NCBI RefSeq assembly: GCF_002754245.1
Contig: NZ_PEEX01000001.1
Coordinates: 5,218,501 to 5,282,500 of the forward strand
Origin: Chryseobacterium sp. 52
Lineage (GTDB): Bacteria; Bacteroidota; Bacteroidia; Flavobacteriales; Weeksellaceae
Length of the DNA stretch: 64,000 nucleotides
Direction of reading: 5' to 3'
Below the pieces are notes generated by a model, which was not told the DNA's origin, made no database searches, and worked only from the letters and a program-made list of their open reading frames with translations. The position numbers and the translations under genes are program-made. Below, piece by piece: positions 1 to 10,036 of the stretch; position 1 is the stretch's first letter, and each line of letters opens with the position of its first letter.

Positions 1-2451
1 ATCGGGCAATCCGGTTCAGAGGTTTCGGATTTCGCAGATGTTTCTATGTATGTGATGACTCCTGAGTATGGAGCTTCTACGCAGCTGGAAAAAATTGACA
101 TGTTGGATTATGCAGATTTAGTTGCTTTAAATAAATCTGATAAAAGAGGAGCTCTTGATGCACTTCAGGCTGTAAGAAAACAGTTTCAGAGAAACCATTT
201 ACTATGGGAAAGTCCATTGGATGACATGCCTGTGTATGCTACAAAAGCATCTCAGTTTAATGATCACGGAACCACAGAATTATACAACAGATTAATTTCA
301 AAAGTAAACGATAAATTCTCAGATTTAGATCTGAAAACCTTTGTTGAGCAGGAAATTACAGAAGAAGTAACCATCATTCCTCCAAAAAGGGTACGTTACT
401 TATCTGAAATCGTTGAAAACAACAGAATATATGATGCAAATGTTGAAAAACAGGCTGAACTGGCCAGAAAAATGTATCATATTGAAGGGGTAAAAAGTTT
501 CCTTTCCAATGAAGCTTTAGATGCTGAATATCAAAAAGCGGAAAAAGATCTTCAACAGGAAAATATTGACTTCTTACAAACATGGGATGATACGAAAAAA
601 GCTTTCCATGAAGAGTTTTATTCTTATTTCGTTCGTGGAAAAGAAATCAGAGTTGAAACCTCAACAGAATCTTTATCCCATTTAAGAATTCCAAAAATTG
701 CCTTACCGAAATACACCGACTGGGGTGATCTTATCAAATGGAAAGGCCAGGAAAATCTTCCGGGAGGATTCCCGTACACCGCCGGAATTTATCCTTTTAA
801 AAGAACAGGAGAAGATCCGACAAGGATGTTTGCAGGAGAAGGAGGTCCGGAAAGAACCAACAGAAGATTCCATTATGTTTCTGCAGAAATGCCTGCAAAA
901 CGTTTATCTACAGCATTTGACTCCGTAACTTTATACGGTCAGGATCCTGCTTTACCACCGGATATTTATGGTAAGATTGGAAATGCAGGAGTTTCTATTG
1001 CCACCTTAGATGATGCGAAAAAACTGTATTCCGGATTTGATTTGGTGAATGCATTGACTTCAGTTTCAATGACGATCAACGGACCGGCTCCAATGTTGCT
1101 GGCGTTCTTTATGAATGCTGCCATCGACCAGAATGTTGAAAAATATATTGCAGAAAATAAATTAGAATCCAAAGTTGAAGCGGTTTTAAAAGCAAAATTC
1201 GACGATAAAGGGTTGGAAAGACCAAAATATAACGGTGAACTTCCTCCATCAAATAATGGTTTAGGTTTAAAACTATTAGGAATCACCGGAGATGAAGTAA
1301 TTCCTGCAGAAGCTTATGCTGAAATTAAGGCTAAAACGATTGCCACAGTTCGTGGAACAGTTCAGGCTGATATTTTAAAAGAAGATCAGGCACAGAATAC
1401 CTGTATTTTCTCTACTGAATTTGCACTTAGACTGATGGGTGACGTTCAGGAATATTTCATTACAGAAAAAGTAAGAAACTTCTACTCGGTTTCTATTTCA
1501 GGATACCACATTGCAGAAGCGGGAGCCAATCCGGTTTCTCAGTTAGCATTTACACTGGCCAATGGTTTCACGTATGTAGAATACTACTTGTCAAGAGGAA
1601 TGGATATCAATGATTTTGCACCCAACTTATCTTTCTTCTTCTCCAACGGTATTGACCCTGAATATTCAGTAATCGGACGTGTAGCCAGAAGAATCTGGGC
1701 AAAAGCAATGAAGTTAAAATACGGAGCAGACGAAAGAAGCCAGATGCTGAAATATCACATTCAGACTTCAGGACGTTCTCTTCACGCTCAGGAAATTGAT
1801 TTCAATGATATCAGAACTACGCTTCAGGCACTTTATGCGATCTATGATAACTGTAACTCACTTCACACCAATGCGTATGACGAAGCTATTACAACTCCTA
1901 CAGAGCAGTCTGTAAGAAGAGCGATGGCGATTCAGCTGATTATCAATAAAGAATTAGGATTAGCGAAAAACGAAAATCCACTTCAGGGTTCATTTATTAT
2001 TGAAGAATTAACGGATCTTGTGGAGGAAGCTGTTTATACAGAATTCGACAGAATTACAGAAAGAGGCGGTGTTCTTGGAGCTATGGAAACAATGTATCAG
2101 CGTTCTAAAATCCAGGAAGAATCGATGCATTACGAGTGGCTGAAACATACAGGGGAATATCCTATTATCGGGGTCAATACTTTCCTTGGAAAAGACGGTT
2201 CACCAACGGTTCGTCCGGGAGAAGTTATCCGTTCTACTGAAGAAGAAAAGCAGGTTCAGATTCAAACTTTACACAACTTCCAAAAGTCTAATGAAGACAG
2301 ATGTGAGGAAGCTCTTAGAACATTACAATACGCAGCGATCAATCAGCAGAATTTATTTGGTGTGATGATGGATGCCGTGAAATACTGTTCTCTGGGGCAA
2401 ATTACCAATGCGCTTTTTGAAGTGGGTGGTAAGTACAGAAGAAATATGTAG
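1..2451 (+). CDS. icmF: Fused acyl-CoA mutase IcmF, 3' part
   Basis: The frame is open from base 1, so the cobalamin-binding domain and the start of the GTPase domain lie outside the window; 816 codons are present. The first ~110 residues are the end of a MeaB-like G domain, with an NKSD (G4) motif near bases 130-141. A helical linker follows, and from about base 660 the mutase half begins ([14 protein letters not shown], then [14 protein letters not shown]) and continues to the stop. IcmF proteins are usually about 1,100 aa and use adenosylcobalamin to interconvert isobutyryl-CoA and butyryl-CoA, with a built-in G-protein chaperone that guards the cofactor. The G-domain-then-mutase order rules out an ordinary two-subunit methylmalonyl-CoA mutase. 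Which acyl-CoA is used cannot be read from this fragment. A hairpin terminator follows within 30 bases. Confidence 0.9.
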   Translation: MGQSGSEVSDFADVSMYVMTPEYGASTQLEKIDMLDYADLVALNKSDKRGALDALQAVRKQFQRNHLLWESPLDDMPVYATKASQFNDHGTTELYNRLISKVNDKFSDLDLKTFVEQEITEEVTIIPPKRVRYLSEIVENNRIYDANVEKQAELARKMYHIEGVKSFLSNEALDAEYQKAEKDLQQENIDFLQTWDDTKKAFHEEFYSYFVRGKEIRVETSTESLSHLRIPKIALPKYTDWGDLIKWKGQENLPGGFPYTAGIYPFKRTGEDPTRMFAGEGGPERTNRRFHYVSAEMPAKRLSTAFDSVTLYGQDPALPPDIYGKIGNAGVSIATLDDAKKLYSGFDLVNALTSVSMTINGPAPMLLAFFMNAAIDQNVEKYIAENKLESKVEAVLKAKFDDKGLERPKYNGELPPSNNGLGLKLLGITGDEVIPAEAYAEIKAKTIATVRGTVQADILKEDQAQNTCIFSTEFALRLMGDVQEYFITEKVRNFYSVSISGYHIAEAGANPVSQLAFTLANGFTYVEYYLSRGMDINDFAPNLSFFFSNGIDPEYSVIGRVARRIWAKAMKLKYGADERSQMLKYHIQTSGRSLHAQEIDFNDIRTTLQALYAIYDNCNSLHTNAYDEAITTPTEQSVRRAMAIQLIINKELGLAKNENPLQGSFIIEELTDLVEEAVYTEFDRITERGGVLGAMETMYQRSKIQEESMHYEWLKHTGEYPIIGVNTFLGKDGSPTVRPGEVIRSTEEEKQVQIQTLHNFQKSNEDRCEEALRTLQYAAINQQNLFGVMMDAVKYCSLGQITNALFEVGGKYRRNM

Positions 2452-2476
2452 TCCTAGCCGGACAGACCGATATAGC

Positions 2477-2506
2477 AAAAGCCGTAGATTAATTTCTACG
2501 GCTTTT
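2477..2506 (+). terminator. Rho-independent terminator after icmF
   Basis: Perfect 12-bp arms AAAAGCCGTAGA (2477-2488) and TCTACGGCTTTT (2495-2506) with a 6-nt loop, then a T-rich run. The A-rich left flank lets it also end the convergent M16 gene. Confidence 0.85.
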
Positions 2507-2528
2507 ATTTTTGAATGAATGATAAAAA

Positions 2529-5261
2529 TTATTTCTTATTAAAATCTCCTGCAAAAACAGAAGTCAGTTTATCTTCACTGATGTATTTTCTAAGAACGTC
2601 ATTGACCTGACCTACTTTCAATGCTGAAACCTTAGCTTCCAATGCATCATAGTCTTCCAAAGGAATTCCATATTGCAGCTGACTGTTTACCAAGCCCATC
2701 AATGTACTTTCATTTCCTAACCCTGTTTTTCTTGATGTCAGCCAGGAATTTAGATTTGATTTCAATTCCTCTTCGGTAAATCCATCCTTAACCGCTTTGT
2801 TTACTTCTTCTTTTAAGGCTTTATTCACAGCGTCTTTTTTAGTAGGATTAAAGAAAGCATACCAACTCCAGGAAGCCACCGTGTTATCTGAAGGAATATT
2901 GATATAAGAACCTGCTCCATAGCTGATCCCTTCTTTTTCACGAAGTCTTGTAGGAATTCTTGAAGTCAGGAAACCTCCGCTTCCCAGCATTTCGTTTGCA
3001 ATAACGAAAGCAGGATAATCTGGGCTCTTTTTATCCATTGAGAAACTGACTTTCCCAACAGCCGCCGCATTTTCCTTATCCGGTGTTACATAATCTTTAT
3101 CCTGTTTTTTTGTTGCGAAAAGCTCAGGTTTGATTTGCTCATAACCCGATTTGGAGTTCCATTTTGCAAAAGTATTTTCCATTAATGAAGATCCTGTTTT
3201 TGAATCCAAATCTCCAACTATTGTTCCTACTCCATTATTACTACCCAAAATTTTGTTGTAGAAATCTACCAGCTCCTGTCTTTTGATTGTTTTATTTGCT
3301 TCAATCTGTTCTTTGAAAGATGGGGTGTAGAAAATACTTTCTTTAGGATAATTTCCTGTGATTTTCTCGATTTCAGTAAATGCTAAAGCTTGCGGATCAT
3401 TCAGAGATCCTTCCAGATAAGTATTATATTCATTGACTGTTTTTACTAATTCTGCTTCAGGGAAATTAGATTCCGTCAGAATTTCTTTCATCAATCCCAT
3501 TACTTTAGGTAAGTATTCTTTATATGTACTTATATTGGCATATAAAGTCTGTCCGCTGAATGAGAAATTGATACTTGATTTCCATTGATCAAGCATATCC
3601 TGAATCTGTTCTTTCGTATGAGATTTGGTTCCCGTTTTCATTACCTGAGCCATCAGAGATCCTATCTGTGCTTTTCCGCTCAAATCTTTAGGATTACTTA
3701 CAGGAAAACGGAAGCTGCCCAATACTTTACCTCCTTTAATCTCCTTCTTGATAATCCCGTACTTCATACCGTTGCTCAATTTCCCTTCAGAAAGATTGGC
3801 TTTCAGATTTTTAATACTGGCTTCAAAAGGAGCTACTTCTTTTTCCAGAGCTTTACCTTTATACTCTTTAGTCAGGGATGCAATCTGATCATCAGAATAT
3901 TCAAGATTTTTAACTCTTACCTCATCTTTTGTAGGAATAAATACTCCTACTGTTCTGTTATTTGTTTTGAAGTACTTATCTGCAACTCTCTGGATATCTG
4001 CTAAAGTTAGCTTTTCGATAGCATCACGATAAAGCATTCCCAATTTATAACTCCCTGCTCCTACGATTTCTGTTAATCCAACGGCAAAGTTGATGGTGTT
4101 ATTTTTGTTATTCTCAATTTGCTTAAGAATTTTAGCTTTCGCTCTTGCAACATCCTGATCTGTATATTTTATGGTAGCCACTTTTTCAAGTTCGCTTCTG
4201 AAATCATTTTCAATTGCTTTTACATCTTTATCTGCAGGCACTTCAAGTCCGAAATACATAAACGCTGCATCTCTCACTGTTGGCTGATAGGAATAAATAG
4301 AAGCTGCTTTATGAGAATCAATCATGGCTTTATACAGGTATCCGGAAGGATCAGAAGTTAATATTTCTGATAAAGCATCCAAAACTGCATAATCTTTATC
4401 TGCATAAGGAGCTGTATGATATAAAGCGCCTACAATTTTACTGTCTCCCGAACGTTTCAGCTCTACAAAACGTTCCCCATCCTGAGCAGGTTCAACAGTA
4501 TAAGTCTGATCTAAAACTCTTGACGGTCTTGGAATCGTGGAAAAATACTGGGAAATATAATTTAAAGCCTGTTTCTCATCAAACTTTCCGGCAACAACAA
4601 GGGTTGCATTATCCGGCTGATAATATTTTTCATAAAATTTTCTAAGGGTAGGTGCCTTTACTCTCTCTACATCTTCTTTACTTCCAATGGTACTGTTTCC
4701 GTAATTGTGCCATAAATAAGCCGTAGAAACAATACGCTCCATCAAAACACTTCCGGGGCTGTTCTCTCCAATTTCAAATTCATTCCGCACAACAGAAAAT
4801 TCTTTATCAAGATCTGTCTGAAGAATAGTGGCATTGATCATTCTATCGGCTTCCATTTCCAAAGCCCATTTTAAGTTTTCATCACTTGACGGGAAAATTT
4901 CATAATAATTAGTCCGGTCATACCAGGTAGTTCCGTTAGCATCACCTCCTTTATCAGACAGCTGTTTTTTAATATCACCTAATTTTTTAGTGCTTTTAAA
5001 TAACATGTGTTCAAGTAAATGCGCCATCCCTTTTTCTCCATACCCTTCGTGTTTAGAGCCTACATTATAGATGATATTCACAACCATATTACTTTGTGAA
5101 GCATCCGGAATCAAAAGTACCTTCATTCCGTTATTCAAAGTATATTCTTTTACACCTTCAGTATTGCTCACAAATTTTGGAGCATCTGACTTTTGTGAAA
5201 AAACAGGGTTGGCAACCCCGGTAAAAAACAGGACAGCGGTCCCGATAAGTATGTTTTTCAT
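2529..5261 (-). CDS. M16 family zinc peptidase (pitrilysin/insulinase type), exported
   Basis: A 910-residue exported peptidase. Residues 1-22 are a signal peptide (MKNILIGTAVLFFTG...FSQ). The inverted zinc motif HxxEH is HLLEH at 81-85 (H81, E84 catalytic, H85), and E161 in VRNEFE sits 76 residues later, where the family has its third zinc ligand, so the N-terminal half should be active. The second half has the M16 fold (GSGGFLTSRIPTRLREKEG near the end, the substrate-binding R/Y region) without an HxxEH, as in two-domain M16 proteins with one catalytic and one inactive half. It probably degrades peptides in the periplasm or at the outer membrane. It is transcribed away from the divergent ATP-pyrophosphatase gene and stands alone. 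Confidence 0.93.
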   Translation of the reverse strand: MKNILIGTAVLFFTGVANPVFSQKSDAPKFVSNTEGVKEYTLNNGMKVLLIPDASQSNMVVNIIYNVGSKHEGYGEKGMAHLLEHMLFKSTKKLGDIKKQLSDKGGDANGTTWYDRTNYYEIFPSSDENLKWALEMEADRMINATILQTDLDKEFSVVRNEFEIGENSPGSVLMERIVSTAYLWHNYGNSTIGSKEDVERVKAPTLRKFYEKYYQPDNATLVVAGKFDEKQALNYISQYFSTIPRPSRVLDQTYTVEPAQDGERFVELKRSGDSKIVGALYHTAPYADKDYAVLDALSEILTSDPSGYLYKAMIDSHKAASIYSYQPTVRDAAFMYFGLEVPADKDVKAIENDFRSELEKVATIKYTDQDVARAKAKILKQIENNKNNTINFAVGLTEIVGAGSYKLGMLYRDAIEKLTLADIQRVADKYFKTNNRTVGVFIPTKDEVRVKNLEYSDDQIASLTKEYKGKALEKEVAPFEASIKNLKANLSEGKLSNGMKYGIIKKEIKGGKVLGSFRFPVSNPKDLSGKAQIGSLMAQVMKTGTKSHTKEQIQDMLDQWKSSINFSFSGQTLYANISTYKEYLPKVMGLMKEILTESNFPEAELVKTVNEYNTYLEGSLNDPQALAFTEIEKITGNYPKESIFYTPSFKEQIEANKTIKRQELVDFYNKILGSNNGVGTIVGDLDSKTGSSLMENTFAKWNSKSGYEQIKPELFATKKQDKDYVTPDKENAAAVGKVSFSMDKKSPDYPAFVIANEMLGSGGFLTSRIPTRLREKEGISYGAGSYINIPSDNTVASWSWYAFFNPTKKDAVNKALKEEVNKAVKDGFTEEELKSNLNSWLTSRKTGLGNESTLMGLVNSQLQYGIPLEDYDALEAKVSALKVGQVNDVLRKYISEDKLTSVFAGDFNKK

Positions 5262-5387
5262 GTGATTTGTTTTGTCATGTTAAATTTAAATACTTTTCAT
5301 CATATTTATCTCTTATTGCGTTATATAAATTCTCAAAACATTACAAAAATCAGTCATAAAAGCGTAATTTTAGCCCTATTAATTCAG

Positions 5388-6098
5388 ATGAGACCAAAAG
5401 CCGTATTCAACTGGAGCAGCGGAAAAGACTCTGCTCTTGCTCTTTATAAAATCCTGCAGGAAGATCGATATGAAGTTTCTACCCTGCTGACCAGTATTAA
5501 TAAGGAGTTTCAAAGAATTTCCATGCATGGGGTTCATGTTTCACTTTTAGAGAAACAGGCTGAAAGTTTGGGGCTTCCTTTAATTAAAATGGAGCTTCCC
5601 AAAGAACCTTCTATGGAAGAATACCGGGATATCATGACTAAGACTATGTCCGAAATACAGGCATCAGGCATCACTCATTCTGTCTTTGGCGACATCTTTC
5701 TGGAAGATCTCCGGAAATACCGTGAAGAGCAGCTGAAAACCATAGGAATGGAAGCCGTTTTTCCGCTTTGGAAACAAAATACATCTGACCTTATCCATGA
5801 GTTTATTCATCTCGGTTTTAAAACCATCGTTACGTGTGTCAATGAAACCTACCTCGATAAAAGTTTTGCAGGAAGGATAATTGATAAGGATTTTATCCGT
5901 GATCTCCCTGAAAATGTTGATCCATGTGGCGAGAACGGGGAATTTCACACCTTTACTTTTGATGGGCCTACTTTTAAAGAGCCTGTTCTGTTTGAAATTG
6001 GTGAAACAGTAAAGAAAACCTATCCTAAGCCTAAAGCAGATTCTGAAAAAGAGGAAGAAGAATATGTTTTCTGGTTCTGTGACCTTATTTTGAAGTAA
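5388..6098 (+). CDS. Diphthine-ammonia-ligase-like ATP pyrophosphatase
   Basis: A 236-residue adenine nucleotide alpha-hydrolase of the MJ0570/Dph6-like family. The PP-loop is SSGKDS (residues 10-15), a variant of the usual SGGKDS. Further family signatures are the FGDIFLEDLRKYREEQ block and DPCGENGEFHTF near the C-terminus. Eukaryotic Dph6 amidates diphthine on EF2; bacteria lack diphthamide, so the bacterial substrate is unknown and an ATP-dependent amidation or thiolation of another molecule is more likely. The ATG at 5388 is chosen because homologues begin at this point (MxPKAVFNWS); the frame is open back to 5262 but that would add 42 residues with no family match and abut the divergent gene. 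Confidence 0.85.
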   Translation: MRPKAVFNWSSGKDSALALYKILQEDRYEVSTLLTSINKEFQRISMHGVHVSLLEKQAESLGLPLIKMELPKEPSMEEYRDIMTKTMSEIQASGITHSVFGDIFLEDLRKYREEQLKTIGMEAVFPLWKQNTSDLIHEFIHLGFKTIVTCVNETYLDKSFAGRIIDKDFIRDLPENVDPCGENGEFHTFTFDGPTFKEPVLFEIGETVKKTYPKPKADSEKEEEEYVFWFCDLILK

Positions 6099-6307
6099 AT
6101 CAATAGAAATCTGAAGACAAAACTTTTTAATAAGAGGTATACAACGTTCATTATATTTCAAACGATTTTGTGAAATTTTTTACAGCCGGTGAAAGTCTCC
6201 ATAATCTATTCATTGCTTTCATACAACAGAACGAATTACCACAGTATTTTTCATTTATTATCATCGATATTTCATTATCCTCTCAAGTAAAGCTCAGAGG
6301 TTTTTCT

Positions 6308-6315
6308 TATTTTTG
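6308..6315 (+). promoter_or_regulatory. -7 promoter box (TAnnTTTG)
   Basis: TATTTTTG matches the Bacteroidota -7 consensus 39 bases before the ATG at 6355. No TTG is seen at the expected -33 distance. The box overlaps the upstream TTG codon at 6313, which argues against that codon as the start. Confidence 0.4.
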
Positions 6316-6354
6316 ATAGACAATGCTGTAAAAAATTTATTTTCAAATCACAAA

Positions 6355-7479
6355 ATGACAAAAAACGCCTACTCCCTTTTCTTACTTATCACACTCACAT
6401 TCAGTTTATTTTCATGTAAAAATGAATTGGTTACTGCTTCTAAACCCGTTGATAAAAAAGCGGTTATTGATTCCACGATCATGGCTTTTCAGAAAACCCT
6501 TCTGGAGCAGCAGATTGATTCTGTATTTAAAAAGTATGATTTTAACGGAAGTATCGCTGTATTTAAAGATTCGCTGCCACTCTACCGGAAAGAAAATGGT
6601 TACTCTGATTTTAAAACAAAAACAAAAATTGACAGCAGTACTGTTTTTGCTATTGGTTCTGTAAGCAAGCAATTCACTGCGGTGCTTATTCTTCTCCAGA
6701 TGGAACAGGGAAAATTGAATGTCACCGATAAAGCATCCCGGTATCTCAAGGAATTCCAGACCAAAGAATATGAAAATATCACCATTCACCAGCTTTTAAA
6801 TCATACTTCAGGATTAAATATTTTCGGAGGAAAACTCATGTTTAAAAGTGGCTCGGATTTTTTCTATTCCAATGATGGTTTTAATACATTAGGGAAAATT
6901 GTAGAGGCTGTTTCCGGAAAATCATTTGACGAAAATGTAAAAGAACTGTTCAATAAAGCCGGAATGAAGAACTCCTCTACCGGAAATATCTTTGAAGGAA
7001 AAGACTTTGCAAGTGCTTATTTGGGCAATGGGAAAAATCCTGTAATTGTTCCGAATATGCCGAAACGACTGGGCGGAAAAGATATTGGAACTCCTGCAGG
7101 TGGCATTCTTTCTACAATAGATGACCTTCACATATGGAATAATGCTCTTTATGGTGGCAAGATCCTGAAACCGGAAACATTAAAACAGTTTATTTCCAAA
7201 AGTGCAGAAAGACATCATGCTATCCTGGGGAAAATGGGCTACGGATATGGAATTATGATGAATATAGGTAAACCTGAAAGTTATTTTCACAGCGGTTATG
7301 TAAAAGGCTCACCTTCTCTGAATATTTATTATCCACAAACCAAGACATCCGTTATTATTTTATCGAATATTGCTGATGAAGAAAAAGGTAAAAGTTCAAC
7401 ATTCAGGCCTCATGTTGAAGTCAAAAAAATAACGGATAATCTAGAGAATACTTTATTTCAGCTTAAAACAAAACATTGA
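6355..7479 (+). CDS. Serine hydrolase, beta-lactamase class C / PBP-like lipoprotein
   Basis: A 374-residue lipoprotein. The signal peptide ends in a lipobox LFSC (C21). The three active-site motifs of the class C beta-lactamase/DD-peptidase fold are present: SVSK (S102, K105), YSN (Y171, N173) and HSG near residue 320 in place of the KTG box. HSG is typical of the esterase/peptidase branch rather than of true beta-lactamases, so resistance should not be assumed; cell-wall peptide or ester hydrolysis is more likely. The ATG at 6355 gives a clean lipoprotein signal; a TTG 14 codons upstream falls in the promoter box. The next gene starts 10 bases after the stop and is probably co-transcribed. 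Confidence 0.85.
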   Translation: MTKNAYSLFLLITLTFSLFSCKNELVTASKPVDKKAVIDSTIMAFQKTLLEQQIDSVFKKYDFNGSIAVFKDSLPLYRKENGYSDFKTKTKIDSSTVFAIGSVSKQFTAVLILLQMEQGKLNVTDKASRYLKEFQTKEYENITIHQLLNHTSGLNIFGGKLMFKSGSDFFYSNDGFNTLGKIVEAVSGKSFDENVKELFNKAGMKNSSTGNIFEGKDFASAYLGNGKNPVIVPNMPKRLGGKDIGTPAGGILSTIDDLHIWNNALYGGKILKPETLKQFISKSAERHHAILGKMGYGYGIMMNIGKPESYFHSGYVKGSPSLNIYYPQTKTSVIILSNIADEEKGKSSTFRPHVEVKKITDNLENTLFQLKTKH

Positions 7480-7489
7480 TTCTTACCTT

Positions 7490-8017
7490 ATGGAAAAGAT
7501 GTATTTTATCGCAATCTATCCTCCGCAGGAAATTATTGACGAGGTGAAGGTTTTTAAAAAAGATCTTGCCCTGAATTATGATAATTCAAAGGCATTAAAA
7601 AATGATGCCCATATTACTTTATTTCCTCCATTCTCGAGAGAACTGGCACTGGAAAGTGATATTCATACTGCTTTTCAGAAAATAGATACCTCCCTTAACC
7701 CTTTTGAAATTGTCCTGAATGGTTTTGGAAGCTTTCCCACTCCCAAAAACCCGGTCCTTTTTGTGAAGCCTGAAACTTGTGATGATTTAACTATTCTTCA
7801 GCAAAAAGTAAAACAGCATTTCAATTTCAAAAAATATTCTTTTAACCCACACATGACTGTTGGCTACAGAAACCTAAACTATGAAAACTATCTGAAAGCA
7901 TGGGAAGTATACAAAGGGAAAGAATATAAAACTAATTTCTTAGTTGATAAAATCATCCTTCTTAGACATGAATACAACTGGATTCCTATTGCAGAAAAGA
8001 AACTCGGACCAATATAA
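7490..8017 (+). CDS. 2H phosphoesterase (2'-5' RNA ligase family)
   Basis: A 175-residue cytoplasmic protein with the two HxT motifs that define 2H phosphoesterases: HIT at residues 41-43 and HMT at 121-123, each in a hydrophobic strand (AHITLF, PHMTVGY). Family members open or form 2',5'-phosphodiester or cyclic phosphate bonds in RNA or small nucleotides; the physiological substrate of the bacterial enzymes is usually unknown. It begins 10 bases after the serine hydrolase gene and is followed by a strong terminator, so the two form a short operon, although no functional link is evident. Confidence 0.85.
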   Translation: MEKMYFIAIYPPQEIIDEVKVFKKDLALNYDNSKALKNDAHITLFPPFSRELALESDIHTAFQKIDTSLNPFEIVLNGFGSFPTPKNPVLFVKPETCDDLTILQQKVKQHFNFKKYSFNPHMTVGYRNLNYENYLKAWEVYKGKEYKTNFLVDKIILLRHEYNWIPIAEKKLGPI

Positions 8018-8030
8018 TCACACCATCATA

Positions 8031-8060
8031 AATGCCGGCTGTAAAAACCGGCATTATTTT
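8031..8060 (+). terminator. Rho-independent terminator
   Basis: Arms AATGCCGG (8031-8038) and CCGGCATT (8048-8055) around a 9-nt loop, followed by ATTTTTATTTT. It ends the serine hydrolase / 2H operon. Confidence 0.85.
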
Positions 8061-8076
8061 TATTTTGAATATCAAT

Positions 8077-9441
8077 TTACTCTTTAATGATTTTTTGTGA
8101 AATGATCATCCCTTCATTTTCATAGACGTTGACGAGATATGTTCCGGCAGGCAGGCTTTTCATATTCACAAATAATGTAGAACGGTCTTTAAGTTCTGAT
8201 TGTATGTGGATAAGTTTTCCGGAAGCATCATACAGATCTACTTTCACGTTTCCTGAAAAGTCCTGTTTTCCTTTAATAAAGAACTCACCGTCCGAAGGAT
8301 TAGGATATATGCTGTATCTTCTTTCCACGGCCTTTACTTCCGTCATTTTTCTCGCAGAAGATTTATTCAGTGTCCAGGTAACATTGGTAAAATGGACCGT
8401 GCTGTGGTTATTCACCTTCAGCAACGGATTATTATCATTCACCGAAAAAATAAGGGTATTATTTCCTGTATTCAGCTGGGACGGAGAAATGGTAAGTGAA
8501 TTTGCTGTTGAAGCCAGTAATGCTCCGTTCAGCTTCCAGGAATTGACCAGTGTGTTAGGAATCGGAAGAATTTCATTAACGGTAAATGTCACGTTAGAAT
8601 TGGCATTTACGGTTGAAGTATTGGCAGGTGTATAAGAATCTACAGGTGATACCAGAGAATGGATTTTTTCAATAATTGCTTCTTTACACACTGAACAGAA
8701 CTGCTGGTTAAGATACCTCATCTCACAACTCTGATGCGGGCGGAACCATGAAGGACTTTCCGCATGGGAATATACTCCTACTCCATTAAGACCTACCCAG
8801 TTTTTCCATTTTACTGCCGTAGGGCTTGAAGTTTGGGTTTTATTGGGTGATTCACCGGAACCGGAAAACCAGTATTCGTCTGCCAGCTTTCCGAATGAGT
8901 GTCCCAGCTCATGCACCACAATCTCGTTGGATGATCCGTTGAGAGAAGCAAATGCATAAGCACCTCCACACCCACCGTACTCAGTAGAATTCCCCAGTAC
9001 ATAGGTAATATCGTAATCCGGAACGTTTGCAGCAAGAACCTGAGCCACTTTATTTGTCGTATTGCTGTATATGCATCGGTGCACGCCAAAATCAAAGGAT
9101 GATCCCAGATAATTATTAGGATTGGAAACCGGAATTGCAGGTTCTGCAACATCGGTAGCTGTTCCGGGATGCTTTACACCGGAGGCAGCAGAAACCACCT
9201 TCACAGCATATGCGTTAAAATAATTTTTATATTCTGTGTAGGGACTTTTGGTGAAAAGATAATTAACAGTAGACTGTGCGGACGAAACGAAAGAAGTCTG
9301 CTGGGCTGTAGTAAAACCATCGCCCAACACCGCAATAATAATACGTTTGTCATTGGTCCCGTTCTGAAGAAGGGGAACCGTCTGGAATGTCTGTGCCATG
9401 CAGCAGCTTCCGATGAAGAGGGTAAATAAAGCTTTTTTCAT
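8077..9441 (-). CDS. Secreted M64 metallopeptidase with T9SS sorting domain
   Basis: A 454-residue secreted zinc peptidase. Residues 1-16 form a signal peptide. The catalytic motif HELGHSFGKLADEYW (H177, E178, H181, with the following DEY) is the signature of M64 (IgA-peptidase-like) enzymes, and GDGFT near residue 40 is also conserved in that family. An Ig-like stretch separates it from a type A T9SS domain that starts at YPNPSDGEF and ends with SQKIIKE, so the protein should be exported through the type IX machinery and anchored or released at the surface. Its start is 2 bases after the stop of the upstream small secreted protein, so the two are translated from one message. Confidence 0.9.
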   Translation of the reverse strand: MKKALFTLFIGSCCMAQTFQTVPLLQNGTNDKRIIIAVLGDGFTTAQQTSFVSSAQSTVNYLFTKSPYTEYKNYFNAYAVKVVSAASGVKHPGTATDVAEPAIPVSNPNNYLGSSFDFGVHRCIYSNTTNKVAQVLAANVPDYDITYVLGNSTEYGGCGGAYAFASLNGSSNEIVVHELGHSFGKLADEYWFSGSGESPNKTQTSSPTAVKWKNWVGLNGVGVYSHAESPSWFRPHQSCEMRYLNQQFCSVCKEAIIEKIHSLVSPVDSYTPANTSTVNANSNVTFTVNEILPIPNTLVNSWKLNGALLASTANSLTISPSQLNTGNNTLIFSVNDNNPLLKVNNHSTVHFTNVTWTLNKSSARKMTEVKAVERRYSIYPNPSDGEFFIKGKQDFSGNVKVDLYDASGKLIHIQSELKDRSTLFVNMKSLPAGTYLVNVYENEGMIISQKIIKE

Positions 9442-9443
9442 AG

Positions 9444-9935
9444 TTATAGTTTTTGAGTGAATACAAGCTGTGTTCCTGATTCGGTTACTTTTTCGATTTT
9501 CACCATCTGGATATGCTCGGAATAAGCAGATCTTACGCTGAATTCAGCATTTTCAAGAGGTATTTTCTTTCTGCTCATCCCTTCTTTTTCATAGACTTCC
9601 ATTTCCGGATGTAACGGATTTTTCACGTGCTGCTTTACGATTTCTCTTCCTCCTGAATCAGAAAGGATGACAATAAAATCTCCGGTTTCCAGCTCTCCTT
9701 TATCAAAAGAAGGCGTAAATTTCAGCTTTCCTTCAGTAATTTTCTTTTCCTGCAGAACAATTCTCTCTTTTCCTGACGCTTCTTTATCAGCCTTAAAAAA
9801 CAGGTATAATATCTTACCTTCTTTCAGGATCTCAGCACCGGGAAGCTTTTCACCAAAATGATCTAATCTGTTGTTTTTCTGAAAACTGCAGAGTAGAAAT
9901 ACTGGAACAATAAAAAAATTAAGTAGATTTTTCAT
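9444..9935 (-). CDS. Small exported protein of unknown function
   Basis: A 163-residue protein with an N-terminal hydrophobic segment (MKNLLNFFIVPVFLLCSFQ) that is a signal peptide; a cysteine follows it but the lipobox is weak (FLLC). The rest is predicted beta-rich and charged, with no recognised family. The reading frame is open up to 9971, but the ATG at 9935 puts the signal peptide at the N-terminus and is preferred. Its stop lies 2 bases before the M64 peptidase start, so it is the first gene of a two-gene operon and could be a partner or regulator of that peptidase; this is inferred from position only. Confidence 0.75.
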   Translation of the reverse strand: MKNLLNFFIVPVFLLCSFQKNNRLDHFGEKLPGAEILKEGKILYLFFKADKEASGKERIVLQEKKITEGKLKFTPSFDKGELETGDFIVILSDSGGREIVKQHVKNPLHPEMEVYEKEGMSRKKIPLENAEFSVRSAYSEHIQMVKIEKVTESGTQLVFTQKL

Positions 9936-10024
9936 AGCATTTTTTATTTTAAAGTTATGAATATTTCCCAATATGTTGAATATTTTAAATAATATTTTCT
10001 CAGATAAAAAAGTTTAGAATATCC

Positions 10025-10032
10025 TATCTTTG
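10025..10032 (+). promoter_or_regulatory. -7 promoter box just before ruvC
   Basis: TATCTTTG fits TAnnTTTG and ends 4 bases before the ruvC ATG. If used, transcription would begin at about the start codon, giving a leaderless message. No matching -33 TTG is seen. Confidence 0.35.
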
Positions 10033-10036
10033 AGCC

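Noticed and set aside
5262..5387. Longer N-terminus of the ATP pyrophosphatase
   Set aside because: It would add 42 residues not seen in the family and would begin on the base next to the divergent M16 start; the ATG at 5388 matches homologues.
6313..6354. TTG start for the serine hydrolase
   Set aside because: It overlaps a -7 promoter box and would put a hydrophilic stretch before the lipoprotein signal.
9936..9971. Longer start for the small exported protein upstream of M64
   Set aside because: It would add 12 residues before the signal peptide without any supporting feature.
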